A program made the position numbers and the translations under genes. The notes beneath the pieces are model-generated. The model saw only the letters and a program-made list of their open reading frames with translations. It did no database searches and was not told where the DNA came from. From JADKCL01 sp046050405 (GTDB taxonomy: Bacteria > Bacteroidota > Bacteroidia > J057 > JADKCL01), in assembly GCA_046050405.1 (NCBI GenBank), contig JBJOPY010000077.1, positions 1 to 15,934 on the forward strand: DNA of 15,934 nucleotides, in the 5' to 3' direction. Positions 1-9,036 of the stretch are shown piece after piece (within the stretch, counting starts at the first letter, position 1; every line of letters starts with the position of its first letter).

Positions 1-2
1 AA

Positions 3-851
3 GGCAACCTCCTTTCGCTGAAGGGAAGCCAGAGGGTCGACCGCGAAGGCTTCTGGGATTGGGTGGAAGGCAAGGAGCCGGGAATCGCTGCCGTGATCCA
101 CCTCGGCGCACGGACGGATACGGCCGAAATGAACAGGGCGGTTTTTGACCATCTGAACCTCGGCTATTCGAAACGGATGTGGCGGCTGTGCAGCCAGCAT
201 CAGATCCCCCTGGTATATGCCTCCAGCGCCGCGACCTATGGAGACGGGATGCTTGGATTTGACGATGACCATGCCCTGGTGCCGAGGCTGAGGCCCCTCA
301 ACCCCTATGGGGACAGCAAGAACGCCTTCGACGTATGGGCCCTGGAGCAACCCCGGCAACCGGTTTTCTGGGCGGGCCTGAAGTTCTTCAATGTCTATGG
401 CCCGAACGAGTACCACAAGGGCAGAATGGCGAGTGTGATCTTTCATGCCCATCGCCAAATCAAGGCGGAGGGAAGCCTGAGGCTATTCCGTTCCCATCGC
501 CCGGACGTGGAGGATGGCGGTCAGATGCGGGATTTCGTCTATGTGAGGGATGTGGTGGACGTGATTCTGTTCTTGCTGGAAAACCGCCCAGCCTCCGCGA
601 TTTACAACCTCGGAACGGGCACGGCCAGGACTTTTCTCGATCTGGGCAAGGCCGTTTTTCAGGCAATGGGAAAGGCGCCCAGAATCGAATTCATCGATAC
701 TCCGCCGGACATCCGCGGCAAGTACCAGTACTTCACCGAGGCAAGGATGGAAAAGCTGCGGCGTGCAGGCTACCATGGAACCTTCCATTCGCTGGAGCAA
801 GGGGTGGATGACTATGTCCAGAATTTTCTGTCAACAGGCCGCCACCTCTGA
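3..851 (+). CDS. hldD: ADP-L-glycero-D-manno-heptose 6-epimerase (5' truncated by window edge)
   Basis: An extended short-chain dehydrogenase/epimerase open from the left edge; the frame reads through the first 60 bases, so the GTG at 63 is internal. Seen directly: H-L-G-A-R-T-D-T after the first strand, the serine-rich ASSAATYG block, the catalytic pair Y-G-D-S-K (Tyr at 306-308, Lys at 318-320), and FFNVYGPNEYHKGRMAS, the substrate-binding signature of HldD. About 282 residues are present against roughly 310 for E. coli HldD, so only the N-terminal GxxGxxG nucleotide-binding turn is missing. In the known pathway HldD inverts C6 of ADP-D-glycero-D-manno-heptose to give the L,D-heptose used in LPS inner core; it is cytosolic and uses tightly bound NADP. 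A related NAD-dependent sugar epimerase is possible, but the YGPNEYHKGRMAS block argues strongly for HldD. A terminator-like hairpin follows at 904-924. Confidence 0.9.
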   Translation, partial: GNLLSLKGSQRVDREGFWDWVEGKEPGIAAVIHLGARTDTAEMNRAVFDHLNLGYSKRMWRLCSQHQIPLVYASSAATYGDGMLGFDDDHALVPRLRPLNPYGDSKNAFDVWALEQPRQPVFWAGLKFFNVYGPNEYHKGRMASVIFHAHRQIKAEGSLRLFRSHRPDVEDGGQMRDFVYVRDVVDVILFLLENRPASAIYNLGTGTARTFLDLGKAVFQAMGKAPRIEFIDTPPDIRGKYQYFTEARMEKLRRAGYHGTFHSLEQGVDDYVQNFLSTGRHL

Positions 852-903
852 CCGTGCATCCTCCAGGGGAGCTGGCGATCTGGCGGTGACAATTTGAATG
901 GAG

Positions 904-924
904 GAGCCTTGGGCTCGTTTTTTT
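904..924 (+). terminator. Short rho-independent terminator candidate after hldD
   Basis: GAGCC (904-908), loop TTG, GGCTC (912-916), then G and seven T residues (918-924). The stem is only 5 bp, so it is weak, but the T-run and its position 53 nt after the hldD stop fit a terminator separating hldD from the next unit. Confidence 0.5.
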
Positions 925-937
925 CATCTGCAAAGTA

Positions 938-968
938 TTCATTTTCGCAACGCGTTGAAGTAGATTTG
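938..968 (+). promoter_or_regulatory. Bacteroidota-type promoter candidate upstream of the membrane protein gene
   Basis: TAGATTTG at 961-968 is an exact match to the Bacteroidota -7 box TAnnTTTG. The -33 position is imperfect: TTC at 938-940 with a 20-nt gap. The -7 box ends 4 nt before the ATG at 973, so transcription would start at or next to the start codon, giving a leaderless or nearly leaderless mRNA. This is inference from spacing only. Confidence 0.5.
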
Positions 969-972
969 TAAG

Positions 973-1614
973 ATGGCAGCGGAACTCATCGATGGGCTGC
1001 TCAACCTGAGCATGGTGTTTGCGATTCTCATCGCACCGAGCGTGCTCATGCTGTCCGCATGGTACAGGGCTGGGCTGGGCAAGGCCGTGCTTGTGTGGCC
1101 GAGATCGGAAATGGTGGTGCTGACGATCGTCTTTTTCATCCCCACCCTGGTGCTGTTCATTGTAGGGGTCTCCTGCATGTTCACTTATCTTGGTTACCTG
1201 GATCCCATCCGACTTACCAGCATCGATGCCAAGCAATTTCTGCATCTGGGGCTATGTTGCAACCTTTCGGTCATCGGGTTGGCTATCTTGTACTTCGGCA
1301 TGCGCAATGTCCTGGTGCAGCTCGTGATGGAGACGGGGGTCGTCGTCACGAGCGGGATCCTTCCCTTGGGGAATCAGGTGGCATTGCTGGCATGGAATCA
1401 AATCGCGGACTACTATGTGGTCCCAGACTATCCGAACGTCAGCATCACCTTCATCGTTGAAACGAAGCCGTTCCAGTATGAACGGAGGACGATCAAAGTT
1501 CCAGTGTATTTGAAGGAGGAATTCCAAGCGTACGTGGATCATGCGATCCAGGAGTCCAGGATGCCCCAGTCGGGCTCTGAGATTTCAAGCAGCCGATACT
1601 TCTCTGAAAACTGA
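973..1614 (+). CDS. Small three-helix membrane protein of unknown function, possibly with a PH-like cytosolic domain
   Basis: 213 residues, not recognised as a named family. Hydrophobic segments lie at about residues 5-27, 43-70 and 89-112. The remaining about 100 residues are soluble: a strand-rich stretch (VVVTSGILPLG..., W-N-Q-I, ...ITFIVET...) ending in I-K-V-P-V-Y-L-K-E-E-F and a helix (FQAYVDHAIQE). That order of strands and a closing helix resembles bacterial PH-like (bPH) membrane proteins; this is my inference. The ATG was chosen because a -7 promoter box ends 4 nt upstream and the first membrane helix begins directly after. Its stop lies 30 nt before the histidine kinase start, so co-transcription is likely and it may be a partner of that kinase. 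The last about 20 residues are polar and serine-rich. Confidence 0.7.
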   Translation: MAAELIDGLLNLSMVFAILIAPSVLMLSAWYRAGLGKAVLVWPRSEMVVLTIVFFIPTLVLFIVGVSCMFTYLGYLDPIRLTSIDAKQFLHLGLCCNLSVIGLAILYFGMRNVLVQLVMETGVVVTSGILPLGNQVALLAWNQIADYYVVPDYPNVSITFIVETKPFQYERRTIKVPVYLKEEFQAYVDHAIQESRMPQSGSEISSSRYFSEN

Positions 1615-1644
1615 CCCTGCGCATATCATCCCTAGCTTCAGTGC

Positions 1645-4600
1645 ATGAGACGCGTCTCCGGGATCACATCTTATCTCCTCGGCACCGGTGGCCTGGTGCT
1701 GGGCCTGGTCGCAACGGTTCTTCTGGTCTCGGAGCGAACCAGGAATGATGCCGAGATCGTCACCGAGATCGAAAGAGACATCCAGCATGACTTTACAAAA
1801 CTGGTCGGTGAGGTTTCCTCCACCTCCGAACACATCGCCGCCAGCTATCCCTCCACGCACGACCTTGGCCCCTACGATGGCATCGTGCGCCTTGCCTTGG
1901 ATGCAGACTGCCAGTTGACCGACTGGAACGACGCTGAGTGGATGCCGTCTCCGGGGATCCTGGCTGACTTGTGCGCCTATCCGGTGCGGAGGACCCTGCA
2001 GGACAAGAACAAGATCTACTACTACTTGCGCCATGAGGCCCCTCCCTATCAGATCGTCACCTTGATTCCGGTGGTGGTCGATTACAAGGTCTCGAATGCA
2101 TTCCTGCCGCGCATGATCTTCCTGGGGAGATATACCGGCGATGCCGCCGTGAGGGCTGCAATCGACAAGTTCGGGGTTCATCTCAGGCAGGTCAAGGGCG
2201 GAATCCATGTCTTCGATGGTGGGGGCAACTTTGTTTTCGGCTTGACCGTCCCGGAGCTGGGCATTTTCCTGCAAGGCACCAGGCTGCTGGTCTTCGTCCT
2301 CTACACGGTCGCTTTCATCTTGACGATGGCAGGCCTCTACCTGGCGACCGGTCGCCGGACGATTTCGCTCTGGGGGTGGAGGTTTTCCGGGGTCTGGCCA
2401 TTTCTCATCCTCCTGGTGAGCGTCAGGGCGGCCTGCCTCCAACTGGACATTCCGGCCTCCTACCTCAGCACGGAGCTGTTCTCTCCCAGGATTCTGGCGA
2501 TCGGGAGATATGCCCCGTCCCTGGGGGACCTCCTCTTGAATGTGGCCGTATTGCTGGTGGTGGCCTGGCTGCTGGTGCGGCATCATCGCCGGCAGATTTC
2601 GGGCTTCTACCAGAAAGCCCTTCGGCACGTCTCCGCGGCATGGGTGATGCAGGGGGTCATTCTGATGCTTTTTGTCGTAGTGACACAGCTGTTTTTTGCT
2701 TTTGTCCAGCGTTTCATCAAGCACTCGGTCATCAGTTTCGACTTCGAGAACGTCTTTCAGATGGGAGCCTACTCCTACCTCGCATTTGCAATGATCGGGG
2801 CGGTGCTGGTGGCATGGTGGCTGCTGGTGCTGGAGATGGTGCGGTTCAGTTTCCATTTCTTCTTTCGAGGTGGCGGAAGCATCCTGAAAATCCTGGTCTC
2901 CATCTGCCTGATGGGTGCATTCTCCCTCTTCTGGGTCGGGATGGACCTGTCATTTCTGATCTCGGTGCCGCTCGTGGCAGGCATCACCCTCGTGGTCTAT
3001 GCAAGGACGAGCCGCAGCCTTGTGCTGAAGCTGGATCTTCCCAACTTCCTGCTGGTCATCTTCATGTTCAGCCTGCTGGCGATGGTGGGCATCGCGAAGG
3101 GCAACGATAGCCGTGCAAGCGCCCAGATGGAGCTGCTGGCGGATCAGCAAAGCGACGACCATGATTTGATCACCGAGTCTGTCTTCGGCAGGGTGGTAGG
3201 GGAGATGAGGGCAGAAGCATCCTCGCTGGACGATGCAGCGGTTCCGGGACTGGCAACAAAACTGAAGGAGGAGTTTTTCGAATCGAGCTTCAAGGGATAT
3301 GAGGTGAGGATCTTCCTCTATGACAGGGATGCAGTCCTGGTGGACAAGACGGGAGACTACCGCCCTTATCTTTTGCCGAATTCCGACCCTGGCCTGGCGC
3401 AGCTGGGAGCGACCACGATGACGGACGGGTTGCACCTCGTGAAATACAACAAGGGACTCTTCGAAAACCTGTACATCGGCGAATTCCAGCTCCTGCTGAG
3501 GAGCCTGGGAAACATGGCTGTCTGGGTGGAGCTGCACCCCATGGAGATCTCGCCCAACCGGCTGTATCCCCAGCTGCTGCTGGACGACCAGGTCCGCAGC
3601 AGGGCACTGGTTGCCGGGAGATATGACTTCGCAGTGTACAAGGAGGGGAGGCTTTACAGGAAGCAAGCCGAGGATCCATTTCCGATCCTCTATCAGGGGC
3701 CACCCGTTTCTGGAACTGGCGACCGCATCTTCAGGCGGGGGGGAGGTTACCTGGAACTCTTCGCACAGGTGGCCGCCGGCAAGGTCGTGAACGTACGTCA
3801 TCCCGTATCGGGACCCTTCGGTTCGGTCAACATTTTTTCCTACATATTTTACTTTTTCATCCTCGCATCCATCGGGATCGCCCTGCCGTTCTGGATCGTG
3901 CGCCTGGCCAGGGGAGGCCTGCGCTGGAAAAATCTCAGCCTGAGAGGCCGGATCCAAGCCTTCTTCTTGATCCTGTCCGTTTTGCCGCTGTTCATCGTGG
4001 TGTTTTTCCTCAGTCCTTATGTCAAGGAGCATATCTTCCAGGACATTCGCCGGGAATTGCAAATCCAGACCCAGCAGATCGCCTCCTATCTCCGGCAGGA
4101 CTATCTGAGGCTCCGGCGCAGAAGCACCTCCTACTCCGCCCTGCACGGGGGCATCCGGCAGAACCTGGGCGGGGCCATGGACGAGCGGCTCTCCATGATC
4201 GAGAAAGCATTCGGGAATGACATCAACATCTATTACAGCAACGGAAAGCTGCACCTCACGACGCAGCCTTCGATCTTCGAACTGGGGCTCACCGGCAATT
4301 ACATGAACCCGCAGGTTTACCGGGCCATCAAGCGTGGCAGTGCCAGTGACATCGTGATCGAGGACCAGATCGGCCGCGTGAGCTACTTCAGCGGGTTTTA
4401 TCCCATCATGAGCGATGAGCGCACAATCGCCGGGTTCCTGAACATCCCCTACTACAAGAACCAGGAGAAGGCCAATGAGCAGAGCCTTCGCCTCCTGACC
4501 CTCCTGGTCAATATCTACGTTTTCATTTTCCTCGCCATCGGCATCGTGGCGGTCATTATTTCCAATTCGATCGTGCGGCCATTGGGATTGCTCAGCAAGA

Positions 4601-5412
4601 AGCTCCATGATACCACCCTGGGCCGCCAGAACGAGCCGCTCCGATGGGACCGCAGCGATGAAATCGGCGAGATCATCCTGGCTTACAACGAAATGCTGAA
4701 GAAGCTGGCAGACTCGGAAGAGAAGCTGGCGCGCAGTCAGCGGGAGATGGCCTGGCAGGAAATGGCGCGTCAAGTCGCCCATGAAATCAAGAATCCCCTC
4801 ACGCCCATGCGCCTGAGCGTGCAGCACCTCGTCCGCACATGGACGGGCGAGAAGCCGGTGAATGAGAAGCTCAACATGCTGTTTGAAAAGGTGACGCGCA
4901 CCATCCTGGTGCAAATCGATTCGCTGGTCAACATCGCCAATTCCTTCAGCCAATTTGCAAACATGCCCGCACTGGTCAGGACGAGGTTTGTGCTGCAGGA
5001 CGTGCTGCAGGAAGCCGTGGATCTCTATGCCCATGAGGGGGATGTGCAATTGGATTTGGACATGCCTTGGGAGGAATTTTACGTAGATTCCGACCGCGAC
5101 CAGCTGTCGCGCGTGCTGCACAATCTGATCAAGAACGGGAAGCAGGCGATCGAGCATGGCGCGGGCAGGGTGGCTGTCAGCCTGCGCGTCCAGGGAGACC
5201 TGGCCACCGTCACCGTGGAGGACAATGGCCGGGGCATCCCGGCTGAGATTGGCAACCGTATCTTTGAACCCAGGTTTTCCACCAAGTCTTCGGGGATGGG
5301 GCTGGGACTGGCCATTGTAAAGAAGATCGTGGAAGGAGCAGGAGGCAGGATCTATTTTGAGAGTGAAGTCGGAAAAGGAACACGTTTTTTCGTCGAGCTG
5401 CCGAGGGGTTAG
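1645..5412 (+). CDS. Large multi-pass sensor histidine kinase, NtrY-like catalytic core
   Basis: 1255 residues. Topology read from hydrophobicity: TM1 at about 7-28, an extracytoplasmic stretch to about 210, then seven or eight helices between about 214 and 484 (214-236, 250-267, 293-315, 331-355, 373-401, 413-453, 465-484). A second extracytoplasmic domain follows (about 485-728), two helices (730-757, 768-790), a third sensor region (about 791-948) with Cache-like strand pattern (IYYSNGKLHL, VSYFSGFYPIM, AGFLNIPYY), TM 950-973, HAMP (to about 1027), then the kinase. Phospho-acceptor His1046 lies in VAHEIKNPLTPM; the N-box HNLIKNGKQAI follows His1159; D1193 begins D-N-G-R-G-I-P; the closing GMGLGLAIVKKIVEGAGG completes the ATP lid. 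HEIKNPLTP and the HAMP arrangement are those of NtrY-type kinases. No receiver domain is fused and no response regulator lies nearby, so the partner is unknown. The end overlaps the next gene. Confidence 0.9.
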   Translation: MRRVSGITSYLLGTGGLVLGLVATVLLVSERTRNDAEIVTEIERDIQHDFTKLVGEVSSTSEHIAASYPSTHDLGPYDGIVRLALDADCQLTDWNDAEWMPSPGILADLCAYPVRRTLQDKNKIYYYLRHEAPPYQIVTLIPVVVDYKVSNAFLPRMIFLGRYTGDAAVRAAIDKFGVHLRQVKGGIHVFDGGGNFVFGLTVPELGIFLQGTRLLVFVLYTVAFILTMAGLYLATGRRTISLWGWRFSGVWPFLILLVSVRAACLQLDIPASYLSTELFSPRILAIGRYAPSLGDLLLNVAVLLVVAWLLVRHHRRQISGFYQKALRHVSAAWVMQGVILMLFVVVTQLFFAFVQRFIKHSVISFDFENVFQMGAYSYLAFAMIGAVLVAWWLLVLEMVRFSFHFFFRGGGSILKILVSICLMGAFSLFWVGMDLSFLISVPLVAGITLVVYARTSRSLVLKLDLPNFLLVIFMFSLLAMVGIAKGNDSRASAQMELLADQQSDDHDLITESVFGRVVGEMRAEASSLDDAAVPGLATKLKEEFFESSFKGYEVRIFLYDRDAVLVDKTGDYRPYLLPNSDPGLAQLGATTMTDGLHLVKYNKGLFENLYIGEFQLLLRSLGNMAVWVELHPMEISPNRLYPQLLLDDQVRSRALVAGRYDFAVYKEGRLYRKQAEDPFPILYQGPPVSGTGDRIFRRGGGYLELFAQVAAGKVVNVRHPVSGPFGSVNIFSYIFYFFILASIGIALPFWIVRLARGGLRWKNLSLRGRIQAFFLILSVLPLFIVVFFLSPYVKEHIFQDIRRELQIQTQQIASYLRQDYLRLRRRSTSYSALHGGIRQNLGGAMDERLSMIEKAFGNDINIYYSNGKLHLTTQPSIFELGLTGNYMNPQVYRAIKRGSASDIVIEDQIGRVSYFSGFYPIMSDERTIAGFLNIPYYKNQEKANEQSLRLLTLLVNIYVFIFLAIGIVAVIISNSIVRPLGLLSKKLHDTTLGRQNEPLRWDRSDEIGEIILAYNEMLKKLADSEEKLARSQREMAWQEMARQVAHEIKNPLTPMRLSVQHLVRTWTGEKPVNEKLNMLFEKVTRTILVQIDSLVNIANSFSQFANMPALVRTRFVLQDVLQEAVDLYAHEGDVQLDLDMPWEEFYVDSDRDQLSRVLHNLIKNGKQAIEHGAGRVAVSLRVQGDLATVTVEDNGRGIPAEIGNRIFEPRFSTKSSGMGLGLAIVKKIVEGAGGRIYFESEVGKGTRFFVELPRG

Positions 5413-8400
5413 CCTCCTCCTCCGGTGGCACGCCCTGGCCGTGGTCTTCCTGATTCCCATGTCCCTCGGCGCGCAAAACTCCAGGTTGTCCCAGCAAACC
5501 TTGACATTGAGGGCCGGCGACACCCTGCGGCTGGGTCAGCGCCGTATCGCGCCCTACACCTTTGCGATGATGGTCGAGGGGCGCCCGGTGCCCCCGGCCT
5601 CGTACGAGCTGAATGAGGCCGAAGGCTGGATCCTGGTGAAGGAGCAGGAATGGAACGGGAAATCGGCAGCTGTCTCCTTCCGGTATTTCCCGGAATTCCT
5701 GGACCAGCGGTTTGCCCTCCGGACGTTGCGGGTCAGGGAGGACAGCACAGGCGGGAGGCGGGAGGTCTTCGTGGAGGAGTACGATGATAGGCGGGACCAG
5801 ATGGTGATTTTGCCGGGTGCGATACGCCGCAGTGGCAGCATATCCCGCGGCCTGAGCGTCGGCAACAACCAGAACCTGTCCGTCACGAGCGGGCTCCGGC
5901 TGCAATTGGAGGGCGACCTGGGCGACGACCTGAAGCTCCAGGCCGCCATCACCGATGAGACCATCCCGATCCAGCCGGACGGTACGACCCAGCAGATCAA
6001 CGACTTCGACAAGGTGTTCATTCAGCTGGTGCGCAGGGATGACAGGGTCATCCTCGGCGATTTCGAGATCGATCACAAGGGCACGAACTTCGCCAACTTC
6101 TACCGCAACCTGCAAGGGATCGCGTTCCAAGTCAAGCAGGGGAAATCCGGATATGCGGGGGTGAACGCCGCAGTGGCCAAGGGCAAGTTCCAAACCAACA
6201 GCTTCAACGGCAGGGAGGGTGTGCAAGGGCCCTATCGGCTCACGGGAAAGAACGGTGAGCGGTTCATCATTGTGCTCGCAGGCAGCGAAAAAGTCTACTG
6301 CAATGGGCAACTGATGACCCGGGGGGAGGGGAATGATTACGTGATGGATTACAATACCGGGGAATTGACCTTCACGGCGCAGCGTCTCATCTCGAGCGCC
6401 ACGCGCATCGTGGTCGATTTCGAATACACCGACCGGAACTACAATCGCTCCTTGCTGTTTGCCGATTACGGGGCAGCGATGCTGAAGGGAAGGCTCAGCC
6501 TGAAGGGGAGTTACGGCCGTGACGCCGACAATCAGAATGCACCGATCGAGGGCCCATTTTCCACCCTGGAGCTCGACTCGCTCCGTGCTGCGGGAGACGA
6601 TGGGAGGCTGGCGGTCGTGAGTGGGGTGGACAGCGTGGGGCCGCCTGACAACCCCTCCGCTGTGCGCTACGAACGCGTGGACACCACAATCTTCGGGGGC
6701 ACCTACCAGGCTTACCTCCCGTCCAATGATTCGGTCCAGGCCGTGTATCACATCACGTTCTCGAATGTAGGCCTCGGAAATGGCATGTACACCCGGGATG
6801 CCGGCACCGTGAATGGTACGGTTTTCAGATGGGTTCCACCGGACAGCACCACCGGACGCCCAAGGGGAGACTATGCACCGGTCAGGGTGCTCGTGCCACC
6901 CAAGCTCCTCCAGGTCCTGGACATGATCGTGGATTATAGGATCTCGGACAAGATTACAATGTACAGCGAGGGTGCGGTGAGCTCCAATGACCAGAATCGA
7001 TTCTCCCCGCTGGATGATCGCGACAATGCTGATCTCGCCACGAAGTCCGGCATTCGTGTGGACCGTCTCAAGCTCACGGATTCGCTCCAGCTGCGCCTGG
7101 ATGCAAGCCATCGATGGGTAGGGAAGAACTATGCCAATCTCGACCGTGTCTACAAGATCGAATATGGGCGGGAATGGAACTTCAACGACCAGGGGGAGCG
7201 CCTGGATGAAAGCGTTTCCGAGGGCATCCTGGAGTTGCGCTACGGGAACGGCGTGCGCTTCCTGTCCAATGCCGGGATCAGGGCTTACGGGACGCGGCTG
7301 TTTTCCGTGAAGCAACTGTACGAGTTGGAGAGCAGCCACAAGTGGGTGCAGGGCAAGTACACCTTCACTTCCGTATCCACCCAGGACAGGATTGATGCCA
7401 CCTTTTCCCGCTGGATGCGGCACAATGGAGACCTCCACAAGGACATCTGGAAGCTGCGGCCGGGGGTGGAAATCTGGCTGGAAGACAAGACCCAGACCAT
7501 TCATGGAATGGGTCAGGACGGTGCATTCCGTTTCACCGATCTGAAGCCCTACCTGCGCACCATCAAGAGCGAAAAGCTGGATCTGAGCCTGATGTACAAC
7601 TACAGGGGGGAGTGGGAGCAATTGGATGCCGCATTTAGACCCAAGTCCATTGCGCACACGGAAAGCATGAAGTTGATCTGGGCTCCTACCTCCTTGATCA
7701 GTCTTCAGAACACGTCATCCCTCCGGAATTTCCAGGTGAGGGACAGCAAGTTCCTGGAAAGGGGACTTCTCAACAGCCAAACCCTGATGAGCAACTTCCA
7801 AGGGTCGTGGTACACGAAGAACCGTGTAATGTTCTCGAACCTGCTCTATGAGGTGACCTCGGAACAGGTCGCACGCAGGCAGGTGGCCTATGTGGAGGTC
7901 TATCCCGGCCAGGGCGAGTACGAATGGATCGATGCCGACAGCAATGGGGTGCAGTCGCTGGACGAGTTCCAGTACAGTACCAACCCCAATCGCAGCAATT
8001 TCTACGTTCGCATCCTGATTCCCTCCACGCAGCTGTTTCCGGTCACTTCCCTGAACTTCATGGGAAATCTTAAGGTCGACCTGAAAAAGGCCTGGAAGCG
8101 GACTGAGAATCCGCTTCTGGAAACGATACGGAACATGAGCGCGGCGACGAACTTCCGCGTCGCCCAGAAGAAGGATGCCGCAAACGAACTCCGCATGTAC
8201 CTGGTGAATGTGCGGAATGTATTTGCCGACACGAGCCTCCTGGACGCGCAGTACACCTTTCGCCAGGATCTATACTTCTTCAGAAACGATCCACTCGGGG
8301 ACTTGAAATTCTCCTACGCTGACAACAAGAGCAAGCAGTTTCTGGTCAGCGGAGACGAGACCCGCAGCCTTCGGTTCTGGGGCGGTGAGCAGCGGCTGAA

Positions 8401-8899
8401 CTTCGGGAAGAGCAAGAGCCTGGAGAATGAGGTGCAAATGGGAACGAAGCAAAGCAGTGCCGTGAAGTTTGACAGCCGTGCTTTCCGTATCCGATACCTG
8501 GAAGTCAAGCCGCACGTGAATCTCCAGCTGAGCCGTAAGCTGAGATTGACCACAGGCTATGAGTTCAAGCGGAAGGTCAACTCCAACGACAGCCTGGTTC
8601 AGGACGCCAAGGTCAACCTCCACAAGGTGTCACTGGATGCGAAATGGAATTTGAAGGACCGGAACAACATCTTTGCGAGGCTGGATCTCGTAAAAGTGGG
8701 ACAGACAGGCAATGCCAGCTTTTCTGCGCTTTACGAGATGCGCGAAAGCCTTCAGCCAGGTTTCAATGCCATTTGGCAGGTGTTTTCCACGATTTACCTG
8801 AGCAAGACCTTGGAACTGGGCCTTACCTATGATGGCCGGGCAGCCGAAGGCAATAATATTCTCCATACTGGAAGGATACAGTTGAAGGCATTCTTCTAG
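5357..8899 (+). CDS. Secreted, probable outer-membrane beta-barrel protein (large Bacteroidota family of unknown function)
   Basis: 1180 residues. I use the TTG at 5357 because AGGA (5347-5350) stands 6 nt before it; GTG at 5363 is the alternative. Either gives a long n-region, a hydrophobic core (LAVVFLIPMSLGA) and a likely signal-peptidase cut before Gln-Asn. A conserved block lies at about 155-260: GSISRGLSVGNNQN, AITDE-IPIQPDGTTQQ, NDFDKVFIQL, ILGDFEI. I recall this pattern from large uncharacterised outer-membrane proteins of Bacteroidota/Chlorobi, with a resemblance to parts of SprA; it is not SprA, which is about twice as long. From about 420 on, alternating amphipathic strands (SLKGSYGR, KLRLTTGYEFKRKV, LELGLTYDGRA) continue to a terminal Phe-Phe, typical of beta-barrels. 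Residues D859, D861, N863 and E870 form an EF-hand-like loop (DADSNGVQSLDEF). The gene starts inside the kinase gene (56-nt overlap), which implies coupled expression. Role unknown. Confidence 0.8.
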   Translation: MRVKSEKEHVFSSSCRGVSLLLRWHALAVVFLIPMSLGAQNSRLSQQTLTLRAGDTLRLGQRRIAPYTFAMMVEGRPVPPASYELNEAEGWILVKEQEWNGKSAAVSFRYFPEFLDQRFALRTLRVREDSTGGRREVFVEEYDDRRDQMVILPGAIRRSGSISRGLSVGNNQNLSVTSGLRLQLEGDLGDDLKLQAAITDETIPIQPDGTTQQINDFDKVFIQLVRRDDRVILGDFEIDHKGTNFANFYRNLQGIAFQVKQGKSGYAGVNAAVAKGKFQTNSFNGREGVQGPYRLTGKNGERFIIVLAGSEKVYCNGQLMTRGEGNDYVMDYNTGELTFTAQRLISSATRIVVDFEYTDRNYNRSLLFADYGAAMLKGRLSLKGSYGRDADNQNAPIEGPFSTLELDSLRAAGDDGRLAVVSGVDSVGPPDNPSAVRYERVDTTIFGGTYQAYLPSNDSVQAVYHITFSNVGLGNGMYTRDAGTVNGTVFRWVPPDSTTGRPRGDYAPVRVLVPPKLLQVLDMIVDYRISDKITMYSEGAVSSNDQNRFSPLDDRDNADLATKSGIRVDRLKLTDSLQLRLDASHRWVGKNYANLDRVYKIEYGREWNFNDQGERLDESVSEGILELRYGNGVRFLSNAGIRAYGTRLFSVKQLYELESSHKWVQGKYTFTSVSTQDRIDATFSRWMRHNGDLHKDIWKLRPGVEIWLEDKTQTIHGMGQDGAFRFTDLKPYLRTIKSEKLDLSLMYNYRGEWEQLDAAFRPKSIAHTESMKLIWAPTSLISLQNTSSLRNFQVRDSKFLERGLLNSQTLMSNFQGSWYTKNRVMFSNLLYEVTSEQVARRQVAYVEVYPGQGEYEWIDADSNGVQSLDEFQYSTNPNRSNFYVRILIPSTQLFPVTSLNFMGNLKVDLKKAWKRTENPLLETIRNMSAATNFRVAQKKDAANELRMYLVNVRNVFADTSLLDAQYTFRQDLYFFRNDPLGDLKFSYADNKSKQFLVSGDETRSLRFWGGEQRLNFGKSKSLENEVQMGTKQSSAVKFDSRAFRIRYLEVKPHVNLQLSRKLRLTTGYEFKRKVNSNDSLVQDAKVNLHKVSLDAKWNLKDRNNIFARLDLVKVGQTGNASFSALYEMRESLQPGFNAIWQVFSTIYLSKTLELGLTYDGRAAEGNNILHTGRIQLKAFF

Positions 8900-8980
8900 G
8901 TTGCTTCGGGATGCGCGGGGAGAGGTCCTTCCAACACCGGCGAAATTCCTCCCAATGACTGCAAAACCCGGTTTCGTCCA

Positions 8981-9011
8981 TTGGTCGAATCCGAGGATTT
9001 TTCTAAACTTG
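8981..9011 (+). promoter_or_regulatory. Bacteroidota-type promoter candidate for the glycan gene pair
   Basis: TTG at 8981-8983, a 20-nt gap, then TAAACTTG at 9004-9011, one mismatch from TAnnTTTG. It would start transcription about 20 nt before the TTG start at 9037, separating this pair from the preceding outer-membrane protein gene. Confidence 0.5.
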
Positions 9012-9036
9012 CGTTGGAGTCTAAACCACCTGTAAT

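Noticed and set aside
1585..2856. Antisense frame of 423 codons opposite the kinase N-terminus
   Set aside because: Histidine- and glutamine-rich shadow translation of membrane-helix codons.
2950..5523. Long antisense frame (857 codons) opposite the histidine kinase gene
   Set aside because: Composition is that of a GC-rich shadow (His, Gln, Asp and Arg rich, no domain), while the plus strand encodes an intact kinase with all motifs.
5210..7657. Long antisense frame (815 codons) opposite the outer-membrane protein gene
   Set aside because: No recognisable domain and no promoter; the plus frame has a signal peptide and conserved family block.
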